From assembly GCA_917880885.1 (NCBI GenBank), contig OU862928.1, positions 41,218,962-41,282,961 on the forward strand: a DNA stretch of 64,000 nucleotides, given 5' to 3'. Each line of letters begins with the position of its first letter. The first letter of the stretch is position 1. The notes below the pieces were generated by a model that worked only from the letters and a program-made list of their open reading frames with translations, did not search any database and was not told the origin of the DNA. The DNA is from Limnephilus marmoratus (taxonomy: Eukaryota; Arthropoda; Insecta; Trichoptera; Limnephilidae). Position numbers and translations under genes: made by a program. This document shows positions 11,374 through 22,249 of this stretch, piece after piece.

Positions 11374-11896
11374 CTGTGGCGTAGCGAGGGAGGGGGGCGG
11401 ACCACCCCGGGTGCCACTCGACCAAGATACTGCATACACATGAACACGGTCCATTATTTATATTTTCGTAACTCAAATTTTATGTCGGTCGGTCTTTTAT
11501 AGACAGAATAGCCTATATTCTGAAATTCTTTAGCCACCCCCAGGATGGACCAATTTTATGAAGTCACTACGCCCAGGGGGGTGACATCTTTTTTTTTTTT
11601 TTTTTACAGTGAATACCGCACAAGAATCTCAACTGCTCCCGTCTGGAGTCAGTGAGACTATGGCATCCCCAATTGGGGTATGTTGTGAGGCTGAAGGTAG
11701 TGGGGAGGGGAAGGAGGTGGGGAAGAGGAAGGTTGGGAAGTACCTGGCTATTCAGATCTGGTCACTAAACACGGCTAAAACCATTTTCAAGCAACGTTTC
11801 AATTCTGAATGGTGGTCTTACACCAGGGCGATACTAATAGTATCTTCCACTCTGGGGTATCTGCCCAGGGTGCAACACATGCTAGCTACGCCACTG
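11374..11896. mobile_element. hAT-like MITE (CAGTGGCGTAGC type)
   Basis: Left end CTGTGGCGTAGCGAG and right end (reverse complement) CAGTGGCGTAGCTAG are inverted repeats. The flanks GTACATAC and GAACATAT look like a decayed 8-bp duplication. The same terminal type bounds 59371-60087, where the duplication is clearer. The interior includes a block (CAACGTTTCAATTCTGAATG, then GTGG) also seen near 20278 and 46970. Confidence 0.6.
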
Positions 11897-11899
11897 CGA

Positions 11900-12369
11900 A
11901 CATATAAATAAGTCAGTACTCAAGTTCTGTTATCGTTTAATTATTAATTTCGTTGCTTAATTTTTATGCTTTTATAAAGTAAACAATTTCATGTTTTTGT
12001 TATTTTTTTTTTAGTCTAATGTTTTCTTTCCGTCGTGTATGGTATGTGTGGAAGTCTTTGTAATAATGCAGTTCTCTAAAGTAGTAAATTGTTAAACTTT
12101 GAAAATAAAAACTTAAAATTAACTTGTAGATAAAAATTAAAACTTCATTGAAAATTCTTTGTTTCACTCATTATATCTAATTCCTTAAGCATTATCATTA
12201 AATAAGCACCAACTCATTGCTACGGTGACGACAACACCACTAACGAAGGTAATCTTTTTGACAAGCCACCTTTCCACTTATAATGTCCGAACAGTTGAAA
12301 AGTTTTGAGACAAAAAGTTAACCACCACCTCAAGGATATTCACACCTAGGGTCAGTTTCAATGTCTCAA
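11900..12369. other. AT-rich stretch, no gene seen
   Basis: No recognisable gene or repeat boundary. Confidence 0.45.
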
Positions 12370-13010
12370 AAAGTCAAGCTTGTCTGATTTGGGTAAAGAA
12401 GGAGATCAGTGTCTGGTGCAATTTGATAAGGGCACCCTCCCCAATAAAATGCTTGGAGTAAGTATATCAGACCGGCTCGGCTCCATAGAAGCCCCAGTAA
12501 ATCTGACTTCCAAGAAACTTGGCATCCTTGTCCTGTACAGGACTAGCAGATTCTTCAATAATGACCAGCTGCTGCTGCTAATAAATGCTTGCTGTAAAAA
12601 ATCTTAAGTACGTCCAATAATTGAATTTGGGAGCTACGTATGCGCTGGAGCCCCAAAATTCTTGATAAACGTACTTGATTATATGCGAAGAAGGGCGGTT
12701 CGTCTGATTGACAACCCATTGTTCACATATAGAATGCCATCTCTAATACACAGATGCAATGTAGGCGTGCTAAGTCTGTTCTACAGGAATTTTAATGACA
12801 CAAGCAGAACACCCATTCACAGTTGATGTTGGCTTCATGAAAACAGGTTGCTTCTTTTACTCGTTTTAGTGTAATTTGGCTCGAATGCGGAATGAGCTAC
12901 CAGCATCCGTTTTTCCTCCATCATATAATCCGGCCTCTTCAAGACCTGCAAATAAATCCCTTCCCACAGCCCCCACCTTAACCCGTATCATAAATCACAA
13001 CCCTTCTTAA
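12370..13010 (+). pseudogene. Jockey/CR1-like LINE polymerase 3' end
   Basis: Plus-strand translation shows blocks typical of the reverse transcriptase C-terminus of Jockey-like LINEs: LGVSISDRLGSIEAP, then NDQLLLLINACCKKS, then after a stop VRPIIEFGSYVCAGAPKFL, DYMRRRAVRLIDNPL, and finally RMRNELPASVFPPSYNP. Several stops and frame changes make it a dead, 5'-truncated copy. The last block is the usual end of the protein. Confidence 0.75.
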
Positions 13011-13405
13011 CCAGATAACGACATAGTATCCATAGATAGGGGCGCTCTTGTGAGGTGTAACATAAAAACAACAAAATCTCTTTTGATTTATATTTCCATC
13101 GTGTTAGGTATAAAAAAAAAATTTCATTTATTAATCCATTTATTTTTTCAATATCTGACAAAATATTCAAGAAGTATCAAAATGAAAAATCAAATATATG
13201 TATTTCATTTCAAAATAGGCAGCAATTTATAAGAGTATAACTGAAATGATTATTTTTTTACAATTTGTATTTGAAGTACAAGGTACAAGTTAGCGAAGTG
13301 TGATGTAGGATCAGAGGATATACACTTCAACATATTTTATGATGCTGTGTGAACTTGTACTGTACTTCTTACAGTACAAGGTACCTTACTACAATTCTTG
13401 TCATC
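13011..13405. other. AT-rich stretch, no gene seen
   Basis: It contains a repeated motif GTACAAGGTAC near 13276 and 13373, but no gene. Confidence 0.4.
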
Positions 13406-13413
13406 ATCTAGAC

Positions 13414-14072
13414 CAGGGGTCGGCAGTTTGTCAAGTGAGAAGAGTCAATTTGTCAAAGAAACAAATATATCAGAGAGTCATATTATAATGGGGGGAGGTA
13501 ATCGTACTGTGGTAAAAATTTGGTGGAACAATAATTTCGATTTGCTTTGTGTTATGTACATTCTTACTGTAATATCACACTTCTGCCCGTTTAAATATTT
13601 CTATAAACAGACTCACGCATAGATTCCTTATTAAATTAAAACGAGTGTGTTCGGAATGCAAAAAAAATAATCGTTTGGGGGCTCCATCTCATAAGGCCGG
13701 TTGAGGGTCCATCCATGAATTATGTCACACAAGAGGGGGAAGAGAGTAAAGAAGTGTGACAAGGTATGGGGGGTCATCAGCACTGTGATGTCACATGTAA
13801 AAATTTAAATATTTTTATAATTTATTTTTTTTTACTACTGTTTTGATTATTTTTAGATGTAAAATTGCAAAATATGTGTCGTCACACTAGAGGGGAGGGG
13901 GTCTCACAAATGTGACGATGTGGGTCAGGGACAGAGGGGGGTCAAAAAATTATGAAATTCGTCTGACGTAATTTGTGGAAGTTAATTAAATTGCAATTGA
14001 TGTCTGAGGAGTCGAAGAGCCGCAGACGTCTATGCAAAGAGTCGGCTCGCAAGCCGCGAATTCCAACCCCTG
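13414..14072. mobile_element. hAT-like element (CAGGGGT ends, TCTAGA target)
   Basis: The ends are CAGGGGTCGGCA and, inverted, CAGGGGTTGGAA. The flanking octamers ATCTAGAC and GTCTAGAT share the core TCTAGA. Charlie-type hAT elements are known to prefer NTCTAGAN targets and to start CAGGGG, so the assignment is good. No transposase frame survives. GAGCCGC motifs near the right end are subterminal repeats. Confidence 0.7.
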
Positions 14073-14084
14073 GTCTAGATAAGT

Positions 14085-14610
14085 GTGCGGCTTTTGCGTA
14101 GGCGTTTGCGGCTCTTTAGATATTAACTCCTTTTCACCTCTACTTGCCTCCACTCAACCAGCCGCCATGAGATAGAGCCGCTGAATGAACTTTGACTTTG
14201 GAAGTCAGTGCACGGTATGCTCATTATGGTACCATTACAGGAGTCAGTATTTGTATGCCATGACACGATCTCAGTATCTGACGTCAGTATTGTTGCAAAT
14301 CCCACACAAGACGCTTTTAATGTAGTGGTTCTGAAAAAGAAAAGCCTGTTGTTATAAATTTGGTGTTGAGCACAAAGAAACGAGTGAAATGTAAGTGATG
14401 GATGGATGATTCTCAAGAAAAAAAAATCTCACACTTTAATTTTGCTGACTGATCAGAAAAAGGTATTTGCACCTCTGGAACTCTTTTTTTCTGTTTCCAG
14501 ATTTTCGATTGAGTTTGGCTAATATTGTTTTCATTTAATTAAATATTACAATTTGAGCTTTTACTCGTAAAAAAATAAAAAAAAAATATATATACATATA
14601 TATAATTTTA
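14085..14610. other. Intergenic stretch, no gene seen
   Basis: No recognisable gene. It ends in AT simple sequence just before the Penelope-like relic. Confidence 0.4.
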
Positions 14611-14615
14611 TGGTT

Positions 14616-14724
14616 ATTTCCTTTTGGGGTATTATGCCCACTGATGATGGACACTGTAACGCTGTCCGAAACGTTGGCTAAAGGAGGAGGTAGCGCAACA
14701 CGGCATAATACCCCAAAAGGAAAT
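14616..14724 (+). ncRNA. Hammerhead-ribozyme-like fold, Penelope-type relic
   Basis: The core motifs CTGATGA (14641-14647) and GAAA (14668-14671) bracket a helix II of GGACA (14649-14653) with TGTCC (14663-14667). GTTG (14673-14676) pairs with CAAC (14696-14699) as helix III. A perfect 23-bp helix I is formed by 14616-14638 with 14702-14724. This is the connectivity of a type I hammerhead. Penelope-like retroelements are known to carry hammerhead motifs of this kind. The expected U-H cleavage step after helix III is not present (AC instead), so the ribozyme is probably inactive. Related degenerate copies are at 53047 and, inverted, about 56152-56225. Confidence 0.7.
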
Positions 14725-15120
14725 AAACATAAAGTTTTTAGCCGTGAATATCTAAAATCATATCATATATATTTGTTTTTATTCCAGAAAAAAGAACAAA
14801 ACATTTTCACTTATTTAACTAGAAATAACTGAAATAATTACATTTTACATTAAACTACACGAAAAAACATTATTTAACGTCCATTATTTTGTTGATTACC
14901 TTAGAAAAGAATTAATTTTTTTTTAATGTACACAGACTTTTTTAATTTTTTATAAGGAAATTGTATAAATTGCTACCCTGAGGATGAGCAATGAGAATTT
15001 CAACAAATTGCTAGATATGGTAACTACATACATATATTTTGAAAGAAAATACAGCCACGAGAGCTTCGATCTTGCCAAGAGAAAAATTAGCTATAAATGT
15101 TTCTGTGCGACCAGCAGAAG
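14725..15120. other. AT-rich stretch, no gene seen
   Basis: Probably the remains of the Penelope-like element (a GTGAATATCTAAAA block is shared with the 53-kb copy as far as about 14760), then unassigned sequence. Confidence 0.4.
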
Positions 15121-15129
15121 CTTTGAGAA

Positions 15130-15556
15130 TTCAATTTTTTTTTTTAGGTTCCTTCCTATAAATATTTTGCAACATATTTATTTTCTTGCAGACATCTTCC
15201 CGTGTAATATTAGGGTTTGTAGTTATCAATATTGCCTATAATTCGTCCAAGGCCCAATTTCTTCTGAGAAGAACTACATAAAAAATAGTTGTTGTGAGTC
15301 GTGTTCCACATCTTAACTCATGTAAAATGTCCCACATATGTTCTACAGATCCCGTGTTTTGTACGCCTCGGTAAACGTCGCAAGGAGGCGCTTTGGCGGT
15401 GGAGGTAGGAAGCTTCGGTGGCGGGGATGGAACATCGCTGTCTAGTGTAGCTGGTGGCGATGGATGCGTCAGAGCACTATGCTCTGTAGACAAGGCAGCA
15501 CCGTCTTCCAAGGCACACAAGACATATTGATGTACTGAGGGGACGAGCACACACAC
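15130..15556 (-). pseudogene. MADF-domain protein relic
   Basis: One minus-strand frame reads a Pro/Ser/Thr-rich segment, then MWDILHELRC, then RRNWALDEL, a stop, and ITREDVCKKINMLQNIYRKE. The order Trp-containing block, then R-x-x-x-W/A-x-x-x-L, then V-K-K-I-x-x-L-x-x-x-Y-R-K-E is that of the MADF (Myb/SANT-like) DNA-binding domain. MADF genes occur both as host regulators and as the second gene of PIF/Harbinger transposons, which abound here. The in-frame stop and missing C-terminal half indicate a dead copy. Confidence 0.5.
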
Positions 15557-16061
15557 GCATGAGTAAGCGCATCAGGATTCAAATATCTATATAGCACGAT
15601 TCAGTACTCACATCGGTGAGGATTAGATAATTATAGTAATATATATAATACAAACTGTACATTTTTTTTTATTACTTTGCCAACTCTGACAGAAATATAG
15701 TTTTAGGTGAATGAAACATAGTTGCTTGAACACACAGCCTCTTTGCGGCTTTTCCTCCACTGTGTCCACTCCATGATCTGCTCCCGGAGTTCGTCGTAGG
15801 ACTTGATTTTGGGCTCAATTGATGTTGGACTGGTCTAGACCGACACTGAGGGGGGATCAGTTGAATGGGTCGGATTGATCACTGAGGAGATGACTGCAAG
15901 TACAGAATGGTTAATGTAAATGTGAAATCACTTAACAAATATTTAATGAATGTTTCCACCTCACAGATATTGCAAAAAGAATGGAAGAACTGAAATGGGT
16001 ACGGGCACTGGGCAGGGTGGGAAGCAAGGAAATAAATTGTTGATGCAAAACTCTGATTGAC
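15557..16061. other. Intergenic stretch, no gene seen
   Basis: No coding exon or bounded repeat recognised. Confidence 0.4.
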
Positions 16062-16640
16062 TGGAGACCAGAAGGGTTGCAATTTGGGAGTCCGGCCTGA
16101 GTACCGCCGCCCCAGCAACCATTTATTGGTTAACCAACACCTCTGCCGTAGGTCGCCCCAAGTGGTTCATACGTTTGGTGACTCAGCAGGGGTGCCCGGG
16201 TTTACGGGGAGAGGTTTGTCCGGGTCTCTACAGCGGATACGTCTGACCACCAGCTGCATGGCAGGCCGGATTGGGAGAGAATGGTTGAGGGAGTCCCCTT
16301 TGACTTCTCCAGCTATTCTCTCTCGGAACATCGCCTTGCACCACAGTGGGAGGGATAGATTCATACGTCCTTCACTCCTGGACACCCTGATCCCAGATTC
16401 CTACCCATCCCTCATACCCTTTTCCTTCCCAAAACTTCCTCTTCTTTCTTTCCCAAAAAGACCCTCCACACAGCATCCCCAAAGATGACATAGGCCCTGA
16501 AATAAATTATTTTCTTCAGGACCTTCTAAGTGGTGGTGCTGTTGTAAAAAAAATTACTGATGAAGGAAGCTAAAAAGGAATACCCTGAGGAAAATAATTC
16601 CCCTCGGGGCCTCCTGTAGGTAAAAAAGAAGAAGTAAAAA
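16062..16640 (+). repeat. SINE-like repeat, near full length
   Basis: Runs from TACCGCCGCCCCAGCAACC through GGTCGCCCCAAGTGGTTC, the CCCGGGTTTACGGGG block and ACTCCTGGACACC to CACAGCATCCCCAAAGATGA. It is followed after about 75 bp by a second copy of the family tail, GGCCTCCTGTAGGT plus A-rich sequence. Plus orientation. No conserved open reading frame. The A-rich end indicates spread by reverse transcription. Confidence 0.65.
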
Positions 16641-16689
16641 AAAAATAAGGAAAAATGCCACCAGGAAGCCCACAACAGAGATGAAGCAA

Positions 16690-17100
16690 TGATTTAAAAA
16701 GATACGGAGGGCTAAAATGGCAAACCCTGGCCTAACACATTAAGGAGGCTTTTCATATTAACCACATTCTTCTCAAGTCATTCTAATCCTCATTGCTGAG
16801 GATCGTGAACCCTACTACAATATCCAGAGGACAAAGCTCCTTCACTCCTCATGGTTCTGCACTGCATGGACACTCTAGTACCAGACACCAGGGATACGTC
16901 ACTCTATGGCTGCGGTGACCTTCCTCTGCTTCTTCTGCCAAACATTGAGCTCAGTGACTATGAGTTTCTCCAAGATGGAGTCCTCAGTTTGGCAACATGC
17001 CCCAAGTACTTTAGAAAAAGTTGTGGGCAGATAGTTAAAAGCCTATTGTGGATGCCTAACTCTTCCACTCTACGAGGCCTTAAGGTTTCCCTCAGGCCTA
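16690..17100. other. Unassigned stretch, possibly old repeat
   Basis: Moderately GC-rich text between the SINE-like copy and the next MITE. The plus-strand frame 16851-17105 has no recognisable domain. Confidence 0.3.
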
Positions 17101-17104
17101 TCTA

Positions 17105-17996
17105 AGAGCCCGCGCAGACAGCAAGCGTTCCGCGTTCGGCGTTCCGCGTTCTGCGTTCTTTGTAAGTAGTTGACCACTATAGCGCAGCGCAGACACAGCA
17201 GCAGTCAGACCGCGCCGGTCAGTGTGAACGCTTACGTTTTTGCGTTCTATTGTCAGAATTACAAAGAACGCGTGGAACGCCTCGCTAGCAAGATGACCGA
17301 CACCGAAAAATTAATTGATTTAGTAAGGGAAAGGCAGTTTTTTATATAATCTTAGTGACGCAGACTGTATAATTATAAAAATATTTTTTTATACGCACCA
17401 GATTTAAATGTCCGGGTTAAATTTTCCCCACAGGAAAAACTAAAGCCTTTCACACACTTCCCCAAATGATCATCTAGTCAATCCACGCTATGCAATTGCA
17501 CTATATAAGTATTGTAAAAACAAAATAATACAAGAACAACATGTCGACCTACCAGAGACCAAATGGGAAAATAATTCTATAAATAACTATATATTTATGA
17601 TTTTATAATTATATAATTATAATTATATTTATTATTTTTTTTATATAATTATGCAATTCATTAAAGCTACTTATTGACATTCGGAAGTAAATAAAAAAAA
17701 ACGTTCTTCATCTTTAAGTAATTCAGGAAAAATACTGAACTCTCCTTTTCATTTCGCTCAGTGTTAATTGGATGCACCCAGTGACTTCTTTTCTTTTTAC
17801 ACTCTTCCAAAGTCAACAAAAGCAATGCTTCGTCTTCTGAAGACGAACTATCAAAATACGTGTTTCAGGTACAAGCTTTTTAGGAAAATGGAACGCAGAA
17901 TATTTGACCGTGTGCTGTGTGAGTTAGAACTCCCGTAGAACGCAACCGACAGAACGCTAGGTGAACGCTGAACGCTTAGCTGTCTGCGCGGGCTCT
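17105..17996. mobile_element. MITE with TA flanks
   Basis: Left end AGAGCCCGCGCAGACAGC and right end (inverted) AGAGCCCGCGCAGACAGC are identical over 18 bp. GCGTTC-rich subterminal repeats follow on both sides (AAGCGTTCCGCGTTC on the left, AAGCGTTCAGCGTTC on the right). The flanks are TA on both sides. A TA duplication would suit Tc1/mariner, but GCGTTC-rich ends are not diagnostic. No transposase frame. Confidence 0.7.
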
Positions 17997-18000
17997 TATA

Positions 18001-18224
18001 TTTGGATATGCTGCGCAGGGGACCCATTCCCAGTGAGTGGGAAATATGAGCATATTTCCCAATGCTGCATTGAAATATGTAATCATATTTATGAGAATAT
18101 TGTCTCATAAATATGATCTCATATAAATATCTTATAATAATAATAATTGGATAATTTGTAAAGTGCCGTTTTTGTGAAAAACCACCTCAAGGGTACTCCA
18201 ATTAGAATTTAAAAAAGTATTTGT
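18001..18224. other. Short inverted repeat of ATATTT/AAATAT words, no gene
   Basis: The segment 18030-18130 is built from CATATTT, AAATATG and TCATAAATATGA words. No gene is seen. Confidence 0.35.
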
Positions 18225-18382
18225 TTATTCGAGCAACCTTGCAGTGGTAGTCCTAGAGCTGGGCAGGTTGACGGGGCCCAACATGAAGGTGTTCATGATG
18301 GGGTCCAGGAACTTCTCAGGAGCATCAGCTAGCGTCTCCTCGTCCTCCAGCGGCTTACATGCCAGGTATGCCTTCTACTCCA
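18225..18382 (-). pseudogene. UFD2/UBE4-type E4 ubiquitin ligase, U-box exon (decayed)
   Basis: Minus-strand translation contains [20 protein letters not shown], then [18 protein letters not shown] and a stop. D-A-P-x-x-F-L-D-P-I-M and P-V-x-L-P-S-S-R are the start of the U-box of UFD2-family E4 ubiquitin-chain assembly factors. An acceptor-like TTATAG precedes the block (18383-18384), but an in-frame TAG follows within three codons and the U-box stops half way. It pairs with the exon at 19482-19622 on the same strand. The exons expected between them were not found. A dead copy is the simplest reading. Confidence 0.65.
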
Positions 18383-18547
18383 CTATAAACAAATAAGAAA
18401 TGTTCAATATTTTTACAAGAAAAACTCTCTTTTTATAACTTTTGGAGGTTATTCCCACCAATGTATTATATTAATGAAGAAGAAGATAACAATAAGAATC
18501 TAAACAAAAATATGAAAGAGAACAAGACACAGAAAAAAAAAAAATAA

Positions 18548-18624
18548 TGGTCGCAACTGGGACTCGAACCCAGACCTCTCGTCTAAACGGGACGTGCGCG
18601 TTAACCAATTTCGCCATTGCCACC
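18548..18624 (-). tRNA. tRNA-like sequence, probably pseudo-tRNA or SINE head
   Basis: The minus strand folds partly as a tRNA. The T arm CTGGG-TTCGAGT-CCCAG is perfect, and the acceptor arms GGTGGCA and TGCGACC pair with one mismatch. The D region is GGCGAAATTGGTTAACGC. The anticodon stem is weak (four pairs) and position 33 would be C instead of U, so the anticodon cannot be fixed. A second partial copy of the head, GATGGCAATGGTGAAATTGG, lies at 18798-18817 on the plus strand, which points to a dispersed repeat. Confidence 0.4.
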
Positions 18625-19481
18625 TTCTGTCAAACCGTCATATTTGTCAATCTCATATTTCAAATTTTAGAATTACAATATTATCCTCAACTAATTCTTT
18701 TTTCCATATTACGGGCAGCTGCCCTTTTTATTGGAAAAAATCATTCCAAGAATGTTTTATGTAATCTGGGTAGCGTCTCGGATAATGGATCTCGGAAGAT
18801 GGCAATGGTGAAATTGGTTAATTGGCAGAGCGCTTTCACACATACTGCGCATCCCCCACCACTCCCCTTATCTCACCCCGAGTGCCACTGACATATGAAA
18901 AATTAAAACACCATACGCGATTGAATATGGCATACATACACGGCATGGACACGATACACATGCTCCTGGCAAGCTGAAGGCCACTACTAGCATGCTTTTG
19001 ATCGAGATAATAGCATGTGTATCTGCAGCTTAACTACTCGAACCCAAAAGCTTGTTTTCACAATAATATAACATTACCAGACATATGTATGACGTATGGG
19101 GCGTACCTGACTTATTAAAGAATAACACAAGAAATGTCTTGTGGGTTTCTTTCACGGTCCAAATTTTACCTAATAGAGGCCTAAATTTCCAATACAATAC
19201 TGTGTTTACGAAATCCAAACGGGGTGGATGTAAGTGAGAGTGATATACGTGAGAGTGAGCGCTGGGCTATTGGGTTAAACGGAACATTGTTTCCATTCAT
19301 ATTTGTATGCAAGGCATTTCCAGTTTTCTTTTTTATTCTCCTTTGAATTATCCTGGTGATCCCAATTTGAAACTATTTTTTGTCTGCACTTTCTAGAATG
19401 ACTGTACTGTACTGTACTTCGTAAACACTTGCTCAAAATATTCAGCGTGATATTGTCTAAAATAATGCAATGCAAGAATAC
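18625..19481. other. Stretch between E4-ligase exon remains, no further exon seen
   Basis: The middle part of an E4 ligase (between the MLNYFLLHLVGP block and the U-box) was looked for on the minus strand and not found. Other content is unassigned. Confidence 0.4.
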
Positions 19482-19622
19482 CTTGAAGATGTTCTGATTG
19501 GGCCCCACCAGGTGAAGGAGGAAGTAGTTGAGCATTGAGGTGATGCCGCCGACCATGGTGGAGTGGCTGAACAGAAAGTGACTTGCGTTGGTCGGTGATT
19601 GATTGGTCTCCAGAGTGCGCGT
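19482..19622 (-). pseudogene. UFD2/UBE4-type E4 ubiquitin ligase, Ufd2 core exon
   Basis: Minus-strand translation ends HSTMVGGITSMLNYFLLHLV then GPNQNIFK, at a GT donor (19480-19481). This is the strongly conserved M-L-N-Y-F-L-x-x-L-V-G-P block of the Ufd2 core, which in the family precedes the C-terminal U-box. Upstream, TTRTLETNQ resembles the T-x-x-T-L-E-x-x-T-x-E segment of the same core. The frame is open here, but the partner exon at 18225-18382 carries a stop, so the pair is treated as a pseudogene or a partial duplicate. Confidence 0.65.
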
Positions 19623-19837
19623 GGTGCCCCTGCCAGGTGTCAGGATGCCAGGATATTGCCAAGTGCGCCATGGAGTTCAGACTTGCCATTCATTGTTTTC
19701 ACTAAAGAACAAGGACAATAGTTACAAAACTGCACCAGAAAGCTCTGCCTCAAAACGGGAATGCCTCCCAATGAGATAGGCATAGTAAAAACCATAGTAA
19801 TATTAAATTTGTTATTAAGATAAATCAATTTAGGAGG
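19623..19837. other. Short stretch before SINE-like copy
   Basis: No independent feature recognised. Confidence 0.3.
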
Positions 19838-19839
19838 CA

Positions 19840-20262
19840 ATGTGGGAGGCGGGTATGGGTACCGCCGATCTGGGAAACATTTCATGAATAGCTAAAATCT
19901 CTGCCACAGGTCGTACGTTTGGTGACCTAGCAGGGGTGCCGGGATTTGTGAGGTTTTTTCATGCCTTGGCTGTGGATGCACTTGCCCACCAACTCCAGGG
20001 AGGGTTCAGTTGAGGAAGGCCCTTTGTACATAACACTTGACCTGTCTAGCTGGACTCTCTTGACCCATCGCCTTGCACCAGTGGGAGAGATGGATTCATA
20101 CTTCCATCATTCCAACACAATAAACCCAAATAATTTCTACCAACTCCTACCCTTTTCCTTCCCAGAACTTACTCTCCTTAAAAGGACCCTGCGCACAGTA
20201 TCCCCAAAGATGACATAAGCTCTGAGGGAAATAATTGTCCTCAGGGCCAATGAGTGAAGTTA
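19840..20262 (+). repeat. SINE-like repeat copy
   Basis: Plus orientation. It runs from GGGAGGCGGGTATGGGTACC through GGTGACCTAGCAGGGGTGCC to CACAGTATCCCCAAAGATGA and the tail AGTGAAGTTAATATAAAAAA. Internally shortened relative to the 16-kb copy. Confidence 0.6.
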
Positions 20263-22249
20263 ATATAAAAAAGCAATGTTTTGATTCTGAATGGTGGTAT
20301 TCCACCAGGAAGATACTGAGTCTTTAAATGTGAAAGAAATCTGGATCCGGAGGCCGGTCCCGGGAGCTTATTGAGACTGTTGGTGTGAGTTACCATAATA
20401 TTTTTTCTCTTTAGCGTTATTGATTATAGATCATTTAATTTCAGAAGAAATCTGTAAATAAACTTACTTAAAGCACAAAAAGCTACCTTGTTAATTATAA
20501 AACTGAATAGACATATGGAAAAAAGAATTAGTCTCAAACCGCTCTCAAAGAGCGTATGTGCGCCATGTTGCTCAGAGCCTTCCAATACACATTCATTTCA
20601 CAGTACAAGCCACATCTTCCATGTTGGCTTCAAGCGATCGAAAAAACAAACTTTGTGAGTTTCACTGGAACTATTTAATAAATGTTAATAGTTATTTAGC
20701 ATACTTGAAACAATCTGTGTTCTTTGATTTTCCACAAGAAATCCATCACCAGATGCAGATACGTGTGCCGCCTGTGGTTAAATTTAAGGTCAGATTGAAT
20801 GCTTTGACGTTTGACCTGTCACTTCTATGTCAACTAACACGTCCAGCAGACTTGGGACAATCTGAAAAACCAAAATTTGAAGGTTTAGTTTTAGAAAGAA
20901 TACAATATTACAAAGTTACTGAGAAAGAGAAATGTTATTTTAACATTCTAAACATAATATATGACCGTCTTACTGTACTGCTCCTGCTGTATGTGTAATG
21001 TTTTTGAATATGGATGTTCCCTGAACAGCCCTTCTCTGCTATATAATCCGAAAGGCCACGATTTCAAACGGTTGAAATTTTGAATGCATCGCTCTTCATG
21101 CAAAAAGTTGTCTTTTATAGTAATTGATGAATCAAAGGGTTTTTTTACAAAAGAAAATATTCTAGGTGCACACCAAAATATCTCCCATGTGTCAAAAACG
21201 TAAAACGTTCAGAGGGAGCTAAAAACTGATTTTTGAGTACAGATTATTTAACAAAAACACTAAACTTTTAAAACGAAAACTACAAAGCGTAATATTATCA
21301 AAGAAATAATGAAATTACTGGGTTCATAAATTTTTTAGGTTAATTTGTATGTTCACTGTTTATATTTTATGTAAATGCCTACCATTATAAACACATCCCA
21401 CGAGTAGATAATATTTACAATTTGGACTAGTATTGCGTCAGAGTAAATAATACTTTTTATAATGTAATTTCAAATTACAAATGATAATTCTTCCAGTAAT
21501 ATCATCTTGAAATTTACTACATTTCAACCATTTTACATCATGTCAGCTTGTCAATCATGCTTGTTTAGTATGCTATGATGTTGGTAACATTGACAAAATT
21601 CATATTATTAAAAATCACAATTTTCAGTTATTACCATATGAATTATGACAATCTCTAGGGCCGAATTATTAGGACAACATTACGAAAACTCACACGTCTA
21701 AAAAGTTGCCACTTAGTTGTCTGGTCACCATTAAATGCATTGAAACAAATGTGAAAACACACACACATTGGGAATTTGAATAGCCATCGTGGGTATTTTA
21801 GAACATGTGCATTGGCAACTCTGTATCTGTCTATTTATGTATTTATGTGTCTATGGATGGTCTATGGTGTCAGTTGGTTTATTTATGTTTATCCGGGTGT
21901 CAGTTATTACAATTTTATAAATATACTTTATTCAAGTTGTAAAGCATATTGGGTTTATTTTATTTATATTCTAAAGGTACTTAAGGTTTGTTCCCGCACA
22001 CGCAGCTTGTTAAAATACCGTAAGTGTTTGTTTTTGTTAAATTTGTGTTGCACATTTATTTACATGCCAGCAATGACGTTACATACTATATTAGACGAGG
22101 GGTAGAAATCTCAAAGTGGGAAGACAATCGCAAGACAATTGTACCGGTCTCGATATCTAGTACTTTAGTACTAAACTGCTACGCGTCGAGTAAGGTTGCG
22201 TCTTACCAGTACTTACCAGTAAGTAGATTGCATTTTAAAAAGTGTCAAA
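20263..22249. other. AT-rich stretch upstream of THAP gene
   Basis: An open frame of 146 codons (20558-20998, plus) has no recognisable domain. Near 21100, TGCAAAAAGTTGTCTTTTATAG matches the right end of the family B element (about 37120), so a fragment of that family lies here. The last few hundred bases should contain the THAP promoter, but no TATA box or initiator could be chosen with confidence. Confidence 0.4.

Noticed and set aside
16057..16488. 143-codon open frame ending in PSTQHPQR
   Set aside because: It coincides with a SINE-like repeat copy; other copies do not keep the frame open.
20558..20998. 146-codon open frame
   Set aside because: No recognisable domain, AT-driven composition, no splice-consistent partners, and it abuts a family B fragment.
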